Shown: positions 47,198 through 59,200 of the stretch, piece after piece
How positions within the stretch are numbered: the first letter of the stretch is position 1
Layout of the letters: every line of letters begins with the position of its first letter
NCBI RefSeq assembly: GCF_958298935.1
Contig: NC_084935.1
Location: 2,118,001-2,182,000 of the forward strand
Length of the DNA stretch: 64,000 nucleotides
Direction of reading: 5' to 3'
Origin: Phragmites australis
Taxonomy: Eukaryota; Streptophyta; Magnoliopsida; Poales; Poaceae
Position numbers and translations under genes: made by a program
The notes under the pieces: model-generated
The model's database searches: none
Told to the model about the DNA's origin: nothing
Seen by the model: only the letters and a program-made list of their open reading frames with translations

Positions 47198-50100
47198 ATG
47201 ATGATCCCCTGGGGCGGGGTGGGGTGCTGCCTCAGCGCCGCGGCGCTGTATCTCCTCGGGAGGAGGAGCGGAAGGTGCTGATTGCTCCCGTGTTTTTTTT
47301 TTCTCTTTCTTTGCCGCGATTTCTGGGGATTTCTTGTAGTTCTGATTTGGTGGTTCGGTGCGCAGGGATGCGGAGGTGCTGCGGTCGGTGGCGAAGGCTG
47401 GCAGCATGAAGGATTTAGGTCAGTGAGTAACGACTAACGAGTTAGGGTTTGGCTGTTCTATTGCAGGTTGGTCGCTTAAAATGTGCTCAATTTTTTGCGT
47501 TCCGCGGTAGTATTAGTAGTGTATGTATGCTGCGTCGTGGCAATTTGGTTCTACTGCGGTTGTTGTATTCAGCCTTTGGAATGTTTTATGCTTTGATCTA
47601 ATCTTGACCCTGCTGTTGTATTTGAGACTAAAGGGCAGAAAAAACGAAGTGTTCTCCAGAGTGTGTATATGTGGAAAAAAAAATGGATTGATGCTTTCGG
47701 TTGTATTGTTTGATTCTATCTGTCGAGATGAGCTACATTAGGGCCTATTTGGTAAAACTCTCCCTGATCCAAATTCTCTGCGGAGAGTGATTCGCTAGAG
47801 GAAGTGATTCTGTGGCTGAAAGTGATTATTTAAAATAAAATATATGGAGAAAGTGATTGTGCGGGAAGTGAATCAGGAGGAGTTGTTTTTTCAACTACCT
47901 AGCTTCTAGTTCATTTCAGATAATCACTCTCAAAGATTCCACTCAGGGAGCTAAAAGCTGAAAGCTGCTGTTTGACAGAGCTCTCCCTGATTCTAGCTTG
48001 GAAGCTGGTCTGTAAGCTCTGTCAAACAGATCCTTAGTAGTACTCCTGGTAATTAGGTTAGCACTCAGGTGTTAGTTTATTCTGTTTGCTGGTTTGCTGT
48101 TAGAATTGTACCTGGATTACACTGAGCTGACTTGATTGTGATGGTAGGATTTACACATATGTCAAAAAAATTCTGCTTGCATAGTTGATTCTTTGGTGAT
48201 TTATCTCTATTGTCAGAATCAAACCAGGACACATGCAAAACACACTTGAACACAGAACATAGGAGGATTTCTTTTTTTGTGCTGTGACACAAAATTTGCA
48301 GCGTTTTCTGATTTTTATATTGCCAGAAGTAAAATGCAATTACATGGGCTCTTATGAGCTAATTACAAATGGTGGCAGCCATGCATAAATTAAGCACCTA
48401 CTTAACTCAGCCCAATGCAAAAAATAACCGACATGCACATGCAAATGAAACGGTCATGCAGTAGTAAATTCTAGGCACATGCAGAAAAAGAAACGGAAAT
48501 GACACTAACTCTGCTCAGGACTAATCGTGCAACATCTCTGTGTAGATAGATGTGTTGATTTTAGTTGTAGTCTCCAGGACACTAATCTGCGGTCTCGGTA
48601 AAAGTGCAAGTGCTCATTTATCAACTTGGCTCAGATTTGGCAATTAAAACTTGGTTTTTCAGATCTTCTCAGTATTTGGTTAACAGGAAGAACTTTAGCC
48701 TCGCTATGTTTCGATTGGTTAAATATACAATGATACTATTTTTTTGCATGTCTACACCGTCTTGAGCAGCTGCTATCTTGGACACTGCAAGTAAAGTCCT
48801 GCCACTTGTAGTTGCTGTTTCTGGACGAGTTGGTTCAGACACGCCACTTATATGCCAACAAAGTGGCATGAGAGGTGTGATCATTGAGGAAACGGTAGCT
48901 ACCGATTTCATTTTATTGTTTTGTTTGTTGTGATGGGTAGATGGGCTGTATTAAATTTAGTGTTTCTGCTTAAATTTTCCATTTGTAGGCAGAACAACAC
49001 TTCCTGAAGCACAACGATGCTGGATCCTGGATTCAAGATTCTGCAGTGATGCTTTCTGTTAGCAAAGAGGTTCCATGGTATCTGGTAATCGACTGCTATT
49101 GCTATTTTGCTGTGTTTTTCTTTGCTTTTGTAAATACAAGACATTCAATTTAGCCTGGATTTGAACTAGCACTATTATGTGTCCAAGCTTGGGTTAAGCT
49201 AATTACGCAAACTTGTGTTTATTTTAGTTAGCAAACTAAGCTTATAGTGTCTATTTGGATTACCTTATATTTCAGTTTCCTTATACCGTTATTACCTTTT
49301 TTTTTTATTACTAGTACCTTTATTTAGTTGGATCTTGTGGATTTCATCTCTAACCTACCCTAACTTACTTGGGACAAAGGCTTTGTTGTTGTTGTTGTTG
49401 TATTACCAGTATCTTTATTATCATTATTATTTTCTCATTATCTTTTTAGTTGGATCTTGTGAGTTTCATATCTAGTTTACCCTAACTTGCTTGGGACAAA
49501 GGCTTTGTTGTTGTTGTTGTTGTTGCTGCTGCTGTTGTCATGCGGATAACTCAGCTTATAAGCCCCAAAACCCAGCCTTGCTAGCTCTGGCTCCTTTTCG
49601 GAGACCCGGCTTACGCCTAAAATTAGCCCCTAGCTTAGGCATTGTTGATATTCTACCTGAGCTTCGTGTCCAACATAAATGATGAGGCTAAGCCTAAGAA
49701 TGCCAAGAGGGTATTTAATCATTAATCAAGTTACAGCTCAGGATGAATATGAATACGGTTTCCAGATTCACTATGTGGATCCTTTAAGCAAATAAAAAAT
49801 GATTTCATTTTTTAATATTTTTGTCCACAGCTTGCAAGTGAATGCTTCTCTGACCCTTAAATTATCACTAGGATGATGGTACTGGACGTGTCTATGTGGT
49901 CGGTGCTCATGCTGCAGCCAGTTTAATTTTAAGTGTTGCCAGTGAGGTTTTTGAGGAGTCAGGGCGAACACTTGTACGCGGAACTCTAGATTATTTACAA
50001 GGACTGAAGGTTTGTCTTTGTCTAATCACATCTTCAACAATGCCAATGCTTAGAGAAATTCGATTAATGATTTAGCACTAATCTCTGTAGATGCTTGGAG

Positions 50101-51738
50101 TAAAGCGAACTGAAAGGGTTCTTCCAACTGGAACCTCATTGACGGTTGTTGGTGAGGTAGTATTTGTATCTTTAACTGGGCTGTGTTGTGTTGGATTAGT
50201 TTGTGTTGACATGTCTAATGTCTTCTGCCCCTTCCTTTTCTTCTGTATCCGTATGCTGTATGATCAGGCCATTAAAGATGATGATGGAATTATTCGAATT
50301 CAGCAGCCGCACAAAGGGCCATTTTATGTTTCGCCAAAAAGCATTGATCAACTTATCATGAATCTTGGAAAATGGGCCCAGTAGGAAAATTTATCAGAAT
50401 TTTCTCTTTCTCTTTCTCTTAGTTAGGGTCTCTTGATGCTAATAGCATGTTTGTTTGTGACAGGTTATACCGGCTTGCTTCCATGGGCTTTGCAGCATTT
50501 GGTGTCTTCCTTCTTGCAAAGCGTGCACTACAGCATTTTCTGGAAAGAAAGCACCGGCTTGAACTGCAGAAAAGGTGTGTCCTAACTCCAAACATCAATT
50601 CCTTTTAGAACATGAAAAAGCAATGTCATTCGATCGATGTTCGTTTTTTGAAGAGGTTCCTCTTTATTTGCTGGGCATGGCTAGAATGCAAGTGATTTGC
50701 ATTGCATTGTTATGATTTATTGTGTGAGAACTGTTTGTGTGATACTGAGTAATGTTGTAATCTCAGTATTGTTTTCCATTGAAATAAACCCCACATGTGC
50801 AACCTGTAGCTAATATATTTCTTTTGTCGAGGTCACATACAATTTTAAAGGACAATTCTAAAGAGTGAATACATTGTATGTTCTTAACCCTGGGACTATT
50901 ATTGTGCTGGATGAAAATGCTAGTAAAACCTAAAACTGAAAGTGCTAAGAGGTTCTATTTGCATTGTAGTGTTGACACAAACCAATGCTCAATGTGACCG
51001 CATACTAAGAGATTTAAGATTCTGATACTATGTTATCCATATAGGGTTCTTCATGCAGCAGCACAAAGGCAAGCTAGAGAAGCTGAAGGTGATTTTCTTA
51101 TAGATTGATTATGCTGTATTATTAGTAAGAGGTCATGTTTAATCATTATCTTGTACTATTTTCTTCAGGGGCGAATGGTAAATCAGACACAGAGCCTAAC
51201 AGTAAAAAAGATCAATTAACGCCGGACATATGTGTCATATGCCTAGAGCAAGAGTACAATGCTGTTTTTGTGCCGTAAGTATCTGAAGTATTCCAGGACA
51301 TGACTTTTCTTTGTTGAGAATGAAACAAAATGATCTCTTATCTTTTTCCATAATCCCAAGTATACTATCCAACATTTATAGTTTTACTGCTTCTTCATGT
51401 TTATGAGTTCGTCAAATTTGTTCTTAACTTGCATTATAGCTTTCCAACCATTTGAATATTACTAAAGGGTTGATCAACTCAATAAACATTTGTTATAACT
51501 TATAAGTGATGCTTTAGAATCTTTGTTTGAGCCTAATATTCGAACTGCAGATACCCATATGACTTCTGCTCAAATTGTATTGTCACCCCTTAAAAGTTTT
51601 ATCTAGAGTGACTCAGTAAATCAAATGTTATACAGGTGTGGCCACATGTGTTGCTGTATGGCCTGCTCTTCACATTTAACAAACTGCCCACTTTGCCGGA
51701 GAAGAATCGACCAAGTAGTCAGAACTTTCCGCCATTGA
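47198..51738 (+). CDS. SP1: SP1/SPL-type organelle RING E3 ubiquitin ligase
   Basis: Eleven exons: 47198-47274, 47366-47418, 48770-48894, 48989-49084, 49872-50009, 50091-50156, 50268-50380, 50464-50574, 51045-51088, 51169-51274 and 51636-51738. They total 1032 nt, or 343 residues, the same length as Arabidopsis SP1. A first membrane segment lies at about 5-21. A GIDE/intermembrane region follows (VAVSGRVGSDTPL, GVIIEETAEQHFL, RVLPTGTSLTVVGEA). The second membrane segment is at about 224-244 (LASMGFAAFGVFLLAKRAL). The C-terminal C3HC4 RING is at about 296-334 (CVICLEQEYNAVFVPCGH, CPLCRRRI). SP1 acts in the chloroplast outer envelope and ubiquitinates TOC import proteins; SPL paralogues may act in other organelles, so the exact target is inferred. 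Either of two adjacent ATGs could start it; I used the first. Introns carry a Tourist-like MITE and SINE tails. Confidence 0.94.
47741..48033. mobile_element. Tourist-like MITE in SP1-like intron 2
   Basis: A 293-bp element is flanked by TTA on both sides (47738-47740 and 48034-48036). The left end GGGCCTATTTGGTAAAACTC and the reversed right end GGATCTGTTTGACAGAGCT form the terminal inverted repeat. The TTA duplication and GGGCCT(G/A)TTTGG end are typical of PIF/Harbinger-derived Tourist elements. The interior also has internal complementarity (CTCCCTGATTC, GAATCAGGAGGAG). Confidence 0.85.
49285..49538 (+). mobile_element. Two tandem Au-type SINE tails in SP1-like intron 4
   Basis: Two adjacent copies (about 49285-49400 and 49401-49538) each contain AGTTGGATCTTGTG, a CTTGGGACAAAGGCT word and a closing TTG run, the second extending into CTG repeats. 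They are related to the copy at 25630-25764. Confidence 0.72.
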
Positions 51739-53115
51739 CAGTAATATATGATGCAAAAACTGGCATCCTACCACCATGGTGAACTGCTTCTTTCGGAACC
51801 AGTTGGTTCTTAAAATGCTGGCTGCTGTCAGCCAAGGACATGAACTGCGATGCTGGGCTGAAGCTGGTTCAAGGAGTTCGCTTTACTAACTGAACAGTGA
51901 GTGATGCAAACTCATAATTGGCGGTTAACATACTCTCCAGATAGTGTCAATCGGTGCTCTTGCCTGTAATGTACGATCGTGTACAAAATGTTCTTGTGTA
52001 AATCCGCATAGACTAACAGCATCGACAACATGGATGCTAGTGATGTCTGTTGCTGCCCAATGGACATTTGCGCAAAGGAATAATGAAGTTTCTTCACTTT
52101 TGTAAATGAATCCATTTTGCTGATTAATGCAATTGAGACGCCATCTCTTGATGGTTTGTGTGCTCAAACTATTTAGCAGGGTCATAGGAAGCAAAAGAAG
52201 TTTGTAATGTTTTGCCATCTATTTATGCGACGCTCATTCTGTAATCTATATGCGGAACGGATTCTGTATGACTTCTAGTACGCGTAAACTCCATGTTACG
52301 TTGTCTGCTAATTCCTCGTTGGTTTAGAGAGGTGCAGTAAGATGGCTTATGTGCCAATATGTTCATTTGTGTGAATATTAGTGACAAAAATAAGTAGAAG
52401 GAATTGGATAACTTTTGGTTAGGTTTATATACGCCCCCCCCCCCCCCTTTCCTAATGTTGCAACCTGCAAATTGAAGATTGTTGTACTTTCCTGCTCAGC
52501 GAGCACAAAATTTATAGAAAGTTCACATGGAACAATTTAATTTCCGTAAGATTCAAGAAAAGCCCTCCGCATTTCAAACATGAGTTTGTGGATTGAAAAA
52601 AAAATCGAGAATTTGTACTGCTTAATTAAAGCGTAACACTGCAGCAGCCAAGTGATACGTTAGGAACTTAGGATTTGGATTGCCATTGCCATTGCCCAAC
52701 AACCTGAGGTATCTTGGGGTGGGTGTCTGGGACTAAGGGTGATTTTCTACGCCCAGATTCGTATGACCAGGGCAATCCAAATCCTAATCCACACCCATTC
52801 CCTAACACGAGGCTGAGGTTCGCCGAAACCCTAATCCGGTAATCCCCTCCGGCACCGGATTCCCATTCCCGATCCTACCTCTCCGCGCCGCTCAACGCCG
52901 CCGCCGCCGTCCCCCGGCCTTGACCTCCGCCGCTCGTGGGGTACGCCTCCGTGCTCTCTCGTTTGTCTTCTAGATGGCGATGCCAAATTCTCTGTTTCAA
53001 ACCAGGACTTCTTCCCCTTTTTTCTTTTGAGATTTCTTACTTTCAGATTCTCACGTTCCTATCTTGTTTACATCTCAATGCTTGCGGTGTCAACGATTTA
53101 TTTTTTGTTCTAGGG
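51739..53115. other. 3' UTR of SP1-like gene, spacer and leader of SANT gene
   Basis: Probably the 3' UTR to about 52270, then spacer with a C run at about 52433-52447. A hairpin lies at 52669-52786. The GC-rich stretch 52840-52940 and the acceptor before 53114 suggest a 5' UTR intron of the next gene (donor near 52939). Confidence 0.5.
52669..52786. repeat. 118-bp perfect-stem inverted repeat
   Basis: TAGGATTTGGATTGCC at 52669-52684 is matched exactly in reverse complement at 52771-52786. It may be a tiny MITE or the relic of one. It lies about 150 bp upstream of the inferred leader of the Myb/SANT-like gene. Confidence 0.85.
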
Positions 53116-54367
53116 ATGAATCATAGTGCAAGCTCCAGAATTGTCCGCGGCAGAGGAAGAAATAAAAGGAAGTGGACAGCAGATGAAGACGAAGAGCTTG
53201 TAAAAGCCTTGTGCGAGGTATCTGCTGATCCTAGATATAAGGTTGAAGGAGGGGGCTTTAAGAACTGTTACTCCCAAGGCATAGAGAGCATTCTTTCACA
53301 AAAGCTACCTGGCCGTGGTATTAAAGCCAGCCCTCATGTTGATTCTCGGTTGAAAGTGATGAAGCGGAAGTATTATGCAATCAAGGATATGCTAGCATCG
53401 CCAGACTTCTCTTGGGACGACACAAGAAAGATGATCCAATGTGAAAAACAACGATACGATGAATATTGCAAAGTAAGCCATTCTGGTATTTTTGGCACTT
53501 GTATGTTTTTCATCAATGTGTTTTTTGTTTTGACTTGTTTGTTTGCTGCAGGATCATCCTAGAGCCAAGGGTCTGTATGGTGTCCCATTTGCATATTTTG
53601 ATACATTTGACGCCATATACGACAAGGACAGATCCACTAGAGATGGGTTGGAAGGGTCTGAAGAAGCAATTGCTGACATGGAGAATGAAAATACAAATGA
53701 AGTTGGAGATGAGGAAGTGGAGGAGGATAGGATGTCCACAGGACCATCTGGTCGCTCCTTGGCTGCAACATTAAGCTCTAAGAATCAGAAGAAATACAAG
53801 CATGATGGGAAAAGGAATAGGACTGAATCAAACTGCCCTTCTCTGGACATGTTCAAGGATGTACATGGTCACTTTCAGAGTGCCATTCAGCATGTCAGCA
53901 CGATGGCGGCAGCAATGGAGCTGTTCAAGGATGTACATAATCACTTTCAAAGTGTTGTTGAGCATGCTGGTGCAATGGCAGCAGCTATGGAGCTGTTCAA
54001 GGATGCACATGATCACTTTCAGAGTGTTGTTCAGCATGTCAGCACCACGACAGCTGCAATGGAGCGGTTCAAGGATGCACTTGATCATTTCCAGAGTATC
54101 ACTCAGCATGACAGGGTGATGGCAGCAGTTATGGGGTGTGATACTGATATGCAAGAGAAGTCAATGTGTGAAGAGCCCCAAAGGAAGGCTAAAGTAACAG
54201 CCATTGCTGAAGTACAAAAGCTTGGCTTTACTGGAAGTGAAGTGGTCACTGCCGCAAGCATTTTCGCAAAGGAACCAAACCAAATGGACATGTTTTTAGC
54301 ACTCCCAGAAATCTATAAGAGGGATTACATACTCCAGATGCTCAACGGTATTCCATATGACCTCTGA
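53116..54367 (+). CDS. Myb/SANT-like DNA-binding domain protein
   Basis: Two coding exons, 53116-53472 and 53552-54367, total 1173 nt, or 390 residues. A basic N-terminus (RGRGRNKRKW) leads into a Myb_DNA-bind_3 (SANT-like) domain at about 18-115, with KWTADEDEELVKAL, RLKVMKRKYYAIKDML and FSWDDTRKMI. The YDEYCKDHPRAKGL motif follows. After an acidic Ser/Glu linker there are four 24-residue repeats (FKDVHxHFQS...MAAAMEL), probably helical. A C-terminal part (KLGFTGSEVVTAASIFAKEP, FLALPEIYKRDYILQML) is shared with plant proteins of this type. Such proteins are related to the Myb-like partner of PIF/Harbinger transposases and are common as domesticated genes in plants. No transposase or TIR is present here, so this looks like a host gene. 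Its target is unknown. Confidence 0.85.
53852..54139 (+). repeat. 72-bp coding tandem repeat, four copies
   Basis: Four in-frame 72-bp units encode the 24-residue repeat beginning FKD(V/A)(H/L)xHFQS. The middle two are most alike. Confidence 0.92.
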
Positions 54368-54775
54368 TCCTATATAAACTGCATCTCACTTAGTTCGAAT
54401 TTGATGGCTCTAACGGTTCATTAGTATATTTGCTTTAGTCAAGCTTTTGTACTAGTTTTTTGTTAGTTTCGATTTGAGTTTATGCACGTTAGATTCCAGG
54501 TTGCTTCTCCTAAGGGTGCAACATGTGGAAACTGTAGGTTTTGGTTCAGCATTCACATTTGGTAACTAGCTGCATATGTCATCTTTAGTTGGCTGTGTAC
54601 CCAAAAACATGATCGCCCCACCACACATTTAGTTTGCTCCAGTTATGGGTTGCTTCTGCCATTTAATTTGTCAAATCATGTGCGCCATGAGAATAGGTAG
54701 TTGTTGATTTTTTTATAATTATCAACCATTGCTAACATTTTTGGTTTGTTAGTTTCCATTACACGACTATTCCAA

Positions 54776-56415
54776 TCTGCAAGAACATTGTATTTAGAGT
54801 ATTATGTAGTTCTTTTTGCTTATCTTGCTTATGCTAAAATGTGAAGCAAACCACATTTGTTTTGTTTGCCGGTCTCTGCATGCTTGTTGACAAGTGGTTG
54901 CAGTTTTGCAAGATGGAACTGAATGAGCCAAAGTCTCTTTCGATGTCACTTGAAGCTAACTCTTGTTGCATTTCCTTTTGTTTCAGGTGGACAACCTATC
55001 CATTTTTCAGTTGGTTAGTCTGTATTCTTGAAAACAAGTTGGATTGAGATTTGTAAACGGTTATTATGTGACATGTGTTTTCAATTTCTGATGTGGTCTG
55101 TTAGCCTGTTCCAAGTAAAGCGGATTGTGTCCGGGCACTATGACTTCTAATCTCTATCGCGGCCGTTTGGTGTAGTTTGAGATGTGTGCATCGTCCCTTT
55201 TCAATCCATTTAAGATTTCCAAAGACATAGAAAGAAATGGCTGATGGAATAGAAAAGGTACATGCACAGTCAAATTTCACGTGCTGCCGTGCACCCATGT
55301 TATATATGCTTTCCTGGCTTTCGGCATGCGGAGTGCATTGTTACTTATAGTAAGCATGAGAGGAAGGTAATTATAATAAGACATCATTGAACAGGACACT
55401 TTAGGCTCAGCGCAGGAACGAGAGTCACAAACCGACTGTTATTACTTATTAGTCGGCAGGTTTGGCCGTTGGCTGTTGAGAAAAAAAGCTTGGGTAGATT
55501 TTTGGCATGGTATACTCCAGCCTCACCCCTCTAATGCTTCTACTTTCATCTCAAATATCAATTCAATCAGCGTGTCATTTTTTTTCCTCACCATATCCAC
55601 CAAAGGCGCGCCACCTTCCAATCGGGATCCTTTGCAGTTGCAACTAGCAACTATATAGAGCTATCCTAAAATACATTAGTATCTCTTCTCAACCGTCAGA
55701 TAAAAAATACATTGCCTTCTCCACTGCAGAGAATCGGGATCCACCCTCTTCTACTAGTACAGCACCAAACCCTGAATCCCTAGCATCCACTCATATTTTA
55801 GACAACCATCTCCTATAAAATCCTTATTTCCCCTACATGACCCACCAAGAGTCACCTTTAAGAAGAAGAAAAAAGGTAAGCAATAAATCAACACTCACAT
55901 TTTTTTTTGTTAGACGATTAAAGCATAGGATTTATTACTCCTAACATTTTGAATAAGATACTTTGCAAACCATTTTTTTCCATTCCGATTCCCAAAACCA
56001 AAAAGCTGCAGAGAATTCATGACTGGTTAAAAAAGAGTTTGGCCCTACAACAAATCAAGAATTACTTTGCAAACCATTCCTTTCTGAAGAATATAAACAG
56101 GGTAAATAGAGCTAGAGTTCATTTATGGCTTCTTCCTCATCAGTAACTATTCCCAGAAAGATAACCTCCGCAGTCACATAGTACAACGACCCACGATAAC
56201 TGTTCTAGCATCCTGAGACAAAACTAGCGTCGTTCTTTCTTCAATTCTTAGAAAACATCAACAAACCAAACGAAATGGGCGAGATTTTTCTCCTATGTGA
56301 AATGTAAGTCGGATTAGATCAAGAGTCTGAGTTTACCTCTTAAGCTGTTTCCATTCACAGGCAGATCAAGAGTCTGAATTCGACAGAGGTACAACTCAGC
56401 CAGATATCAACAGCT
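54776..56415 (+). repeat. Tandem duplication, unit 1
   Basis: Begins TCTGCAAGAACATTGTATTT and contains blocks B (54776-55105) and A (55980-56415) with an 874-bp unique interval between them. Unit 2 follows within a few bases. Confidence 0.85.
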
Positions 56416-56418
56416 AGC

Positions 56419-57179
56419 TCTGCAAGAACATTGTATTTAGAGTATTATGTACTTCTTTATGCTTATCTTGCTCATGGTAAAATGTGAACTAAACTACCTT
56501 TTTTTTGTTTGTCAGTCTTTATATGCTTGTTGACAAGTGGTTGCAGTTTTGCAAGATGGAATGAATAAGCCGAAGTCTCTTTCGATGTCACTTGAAGCTA
56601 ATCTCTTGTTGCATTTCCTTTTGTTTCATCCATTTTTCAGTTGGTATTCTTTAAAACGAGCTGGCTACAGGTTTGTAAGCGGTTATCATGTGACATGTGT
56701 TTTCAATCTCTGATGTGGTCTGTTAGCATGTGTCAAAAAATTTCTTACTTGTTTCCTTACTGACGTAAGAATTACTCGCAACTTGATCTCATTCTTATCC
56801 TCGAACCAACCATATACCCTCCCAGTCCATTCCTGCTTGAAGCATTCCTATACACTATTGACATTTCCATTCCAATTCCTAAAACCAAAAGGCTGCTGAG
56901 AATTCATGCCTGGTTAGGAAAGAGTTTAGCCAGGCTACAAGTCAAGAGTTTAGCCCAAAGATGACTGTTCTAGCATCCTGAGACCAAATAAGCGCCCTTC
57001 TTTTGTATTGGAAAGCATCAAACAACCATACGAAACCGGCGTGATTTTTTTGGGTATGTGAAATGTAAGTCTGGTTTGATAGCAAATTGAACGCATATTT
57101 CCTCTAAACCGTTTCCATTCACAGGCAGATCGAGAGTCTGAGTTCCAAGGAGGTACAACTCATCCAGATGCCAACAGCT
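56419..57179 (+). repeat. Tandem duplication, unit 2 (shortened)
   Basis: Starts with the same TCTGCAAGAACATTGTATTT and contains B (56419-56727), a 139-bp spacer and A (56867-57179, with internal deletions relative to unit 1). Confidence 0.85.
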
Positions 57180-57572
57180 CTTCCAATCATGCAATACATA
57201 TGATCCACATCCGCACAATGGCCCGTGATTATGTCTTGCGTTCAGGATTCAGCCCGATTTGGGTAGGAAATGGATTAGTTGACTGCCATCGAATCACATG
57301 AACACTAAGCGAATCATGATTCGACGTTGAAAAAAAATATATGAAGCCAGCTCCAATTAAAAGGAAACACAAAGGACGAAAGGAATAGTGCAATTAACCG
57401 CTGATGTTCAAGTTGCTGACATTAGATATCCACAGATACCAACTGAACATGAACTGGAAATGCATTCAACTTGTTCTTTGACAGTATTATTTTGCAATCG
57501 AAGAAGACTTCATAGCCTGGGTAATATGACTTCCATGCAAAGTACAGAGATAACTAGTTAACCCACCGGAGT

Positions 57573-57865
57573 TCACTCCTTTTTCCCAATCCCGTGAGAC
57601 ATGTTGTAAACTCCACGACCCTGTTTAGGGGACAAGTCACCAGTTGAATGGAAATAAGAAAAAAAAGGAAACCAATAACAATAGGCTTAGAATGAAAGTT
57701 GAAACTTACAATCATGAACAAGCTGGAGGCAGCTAATGCAAGGGGGATGGCAACGGAGGTGACCACATCGTAACGCCCTTTCAGGTAAGTGTGCTTGGTC
57801 AAGTTCTGGAAATAATGCTGCTGCTTGAAGAGCTTCTCACGTGGAAAAAATGGTGCTTCTGTCAT
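57573..57865 (-). CDS. Cytochrome c oxidase subunit 7a-like protein
   Basis: Two coding exons on the minus strand: 57710-57865 then 57573-57620. They total 204 nt, or 67 residues. The protein starts MTEAPFFPREKLFKQQHYF, continues HTYLKGRYDVVTSVAIPLAL and AASSLFMI, and ends GRGVYNMSHGIGKKE. This is the pattern of the plant COX VIIa-like small subunit (about 68 residues), a one-helix protein of inner-membrane respiratory complex IV. The membrane helix is about residues 36-57. A 5' UTR exon probably ends at 59076, with a donor GTACG on the minus strand and an acceptor one base ahead of the ATG, giving a 1.2-kb leader intron. The extension of the first exon past 57710 would add unrelated residues, so splicing is required. 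Confidence 0.9.
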
Positions 57866-57866
57866 C

Positions 57867-58879
57867 CTGCATTAGGAGAGAAGAAACTAGACAACTTATT
57901 AACACAATAGAAAAGAACCTCTCTTGCACTAATTTTCAGATAGGAGAGAAATTCTCATGGGAAGTTACGGTGAAATCATTAATTTTTACAACTGTAAACG
58001 CAAAAAAATCAGCACAATTGGCCATGAGAACTCCTGTACTGATTTAACTCTTACACAGTTTTTATTAGTAGTTCAATTGCTCCTTTTAGCACCTATCCGT
58101 AGAGGGGTGGGGGGCACAATCTATAACCCAGTACACTGTTTCATCTAGCAAGCGTTACAAAATTTCACATTGTAGTGCGATGGTTTATCTGTACTTTAAT
58201 AAAATAACTAGTACAAGTAAACACCCAGACTAACACATAGAGTGTAGGCTGCATTAAACTCTTAATTCTTGGCAGGATTAAGGGGGAAACGCAATTCCTT
58301 GGACATCACTGCATGGCTGATCATAACCAAAACAGTATAGTGGAACACTAAAATATTCAAATTAGCAACCAGACAAAGTTCCCAAGCATGATATGTACTA
58401 ATTCATGTCTTTCAAAGAAAAATCACTTCGCAACAAAATCTCATGCAACAGCACTTGAAAGAATTTGCAAGCACATTATGTACCTTCCATCTACCAATTG
58501 CTCAATAAACCAACTCTACGGATTCATAACACATGAACCAACTCTATGGATTAAAAGACCAGAGACTAGGTTCGTGCATTACATAGGGGAAAACTATCTG
58601 TACGCGTCTTTACATTCATCGATGCGAATAAACTAAAGAAATGCCTTGAAATCGTACGGTAACAGCAATCCCCGACATATAGCCAATCATGACACCACAC
58701 GGCACAACTCCGGACCAGAATTTGAATCGAGCAATCCAATCGCGCAACTAGGCAAGCTACTAAGTAAACACCAGATCAGGCAAAGACCAGAACCGGACGA
58801 GAACACAACATCACCAATCACTCCAAACCGCGAGCACGGAGCCCGCCACGACACCACCGTCCTACCGAGCAGCGCATCA

Positions 58880-58915
<36 letters not shown>

Positions 58916-59200
58916 TCTAAGCACGAACACCCCCACCCACGCGGACTATCCATTCAGCGAGATCCCATCACAGAAAACAAACTACGCGTCCTTCGGCCGC
59001 TCCGGATTCAGCGACCAATCGGCGGGACAGAGGGCTGGGTTCAGCGGGAAGGGAAGGAGAGATATCGACGCGTACCTGGCGGCCGAGGGGCGCGACGCTT
59101 TGGCCGGCGGCGACGGAGAGGGTGGGGATCTGCGAGAGGCTGGTTGGGATGCGGGGGGAGCTGACCTGACGGGAGGTGAGGAATGGAACGAGTCAGGGTG
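57867..59200 (-). other. Leader intron and 5' UTR exon of COX7a-like gene
   Basis: 57867-59075 is read as a 5' UTR intron. 59076 to about 59200 is GC-rich and probably contains the first exon and promoter. A (GA)n run at about 58883-58911 lies in the intron. Long leader introns are common in constitutively expressed plant genes. Confidence 0.55.
58883..58911. repeat. (GA)n microsatellite
   Basis: About 14 perfect GA dinucleotides lie in the leader intron of the COX7a-like gene. Confidence 0.92.

Larger units (their letters stand above)
54368..57572. other. Intergenic DNA containing a partial tandem duplication
   Basis: No gene is recognised. It holds a duplicated segment: 54776-55105 repeats at 56419-56727, and 55980-56415 repeats (shortened) at 56867-57179, all in direct orientation. 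55106-55979 is present only in the first unit. Confidence 0.7.
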
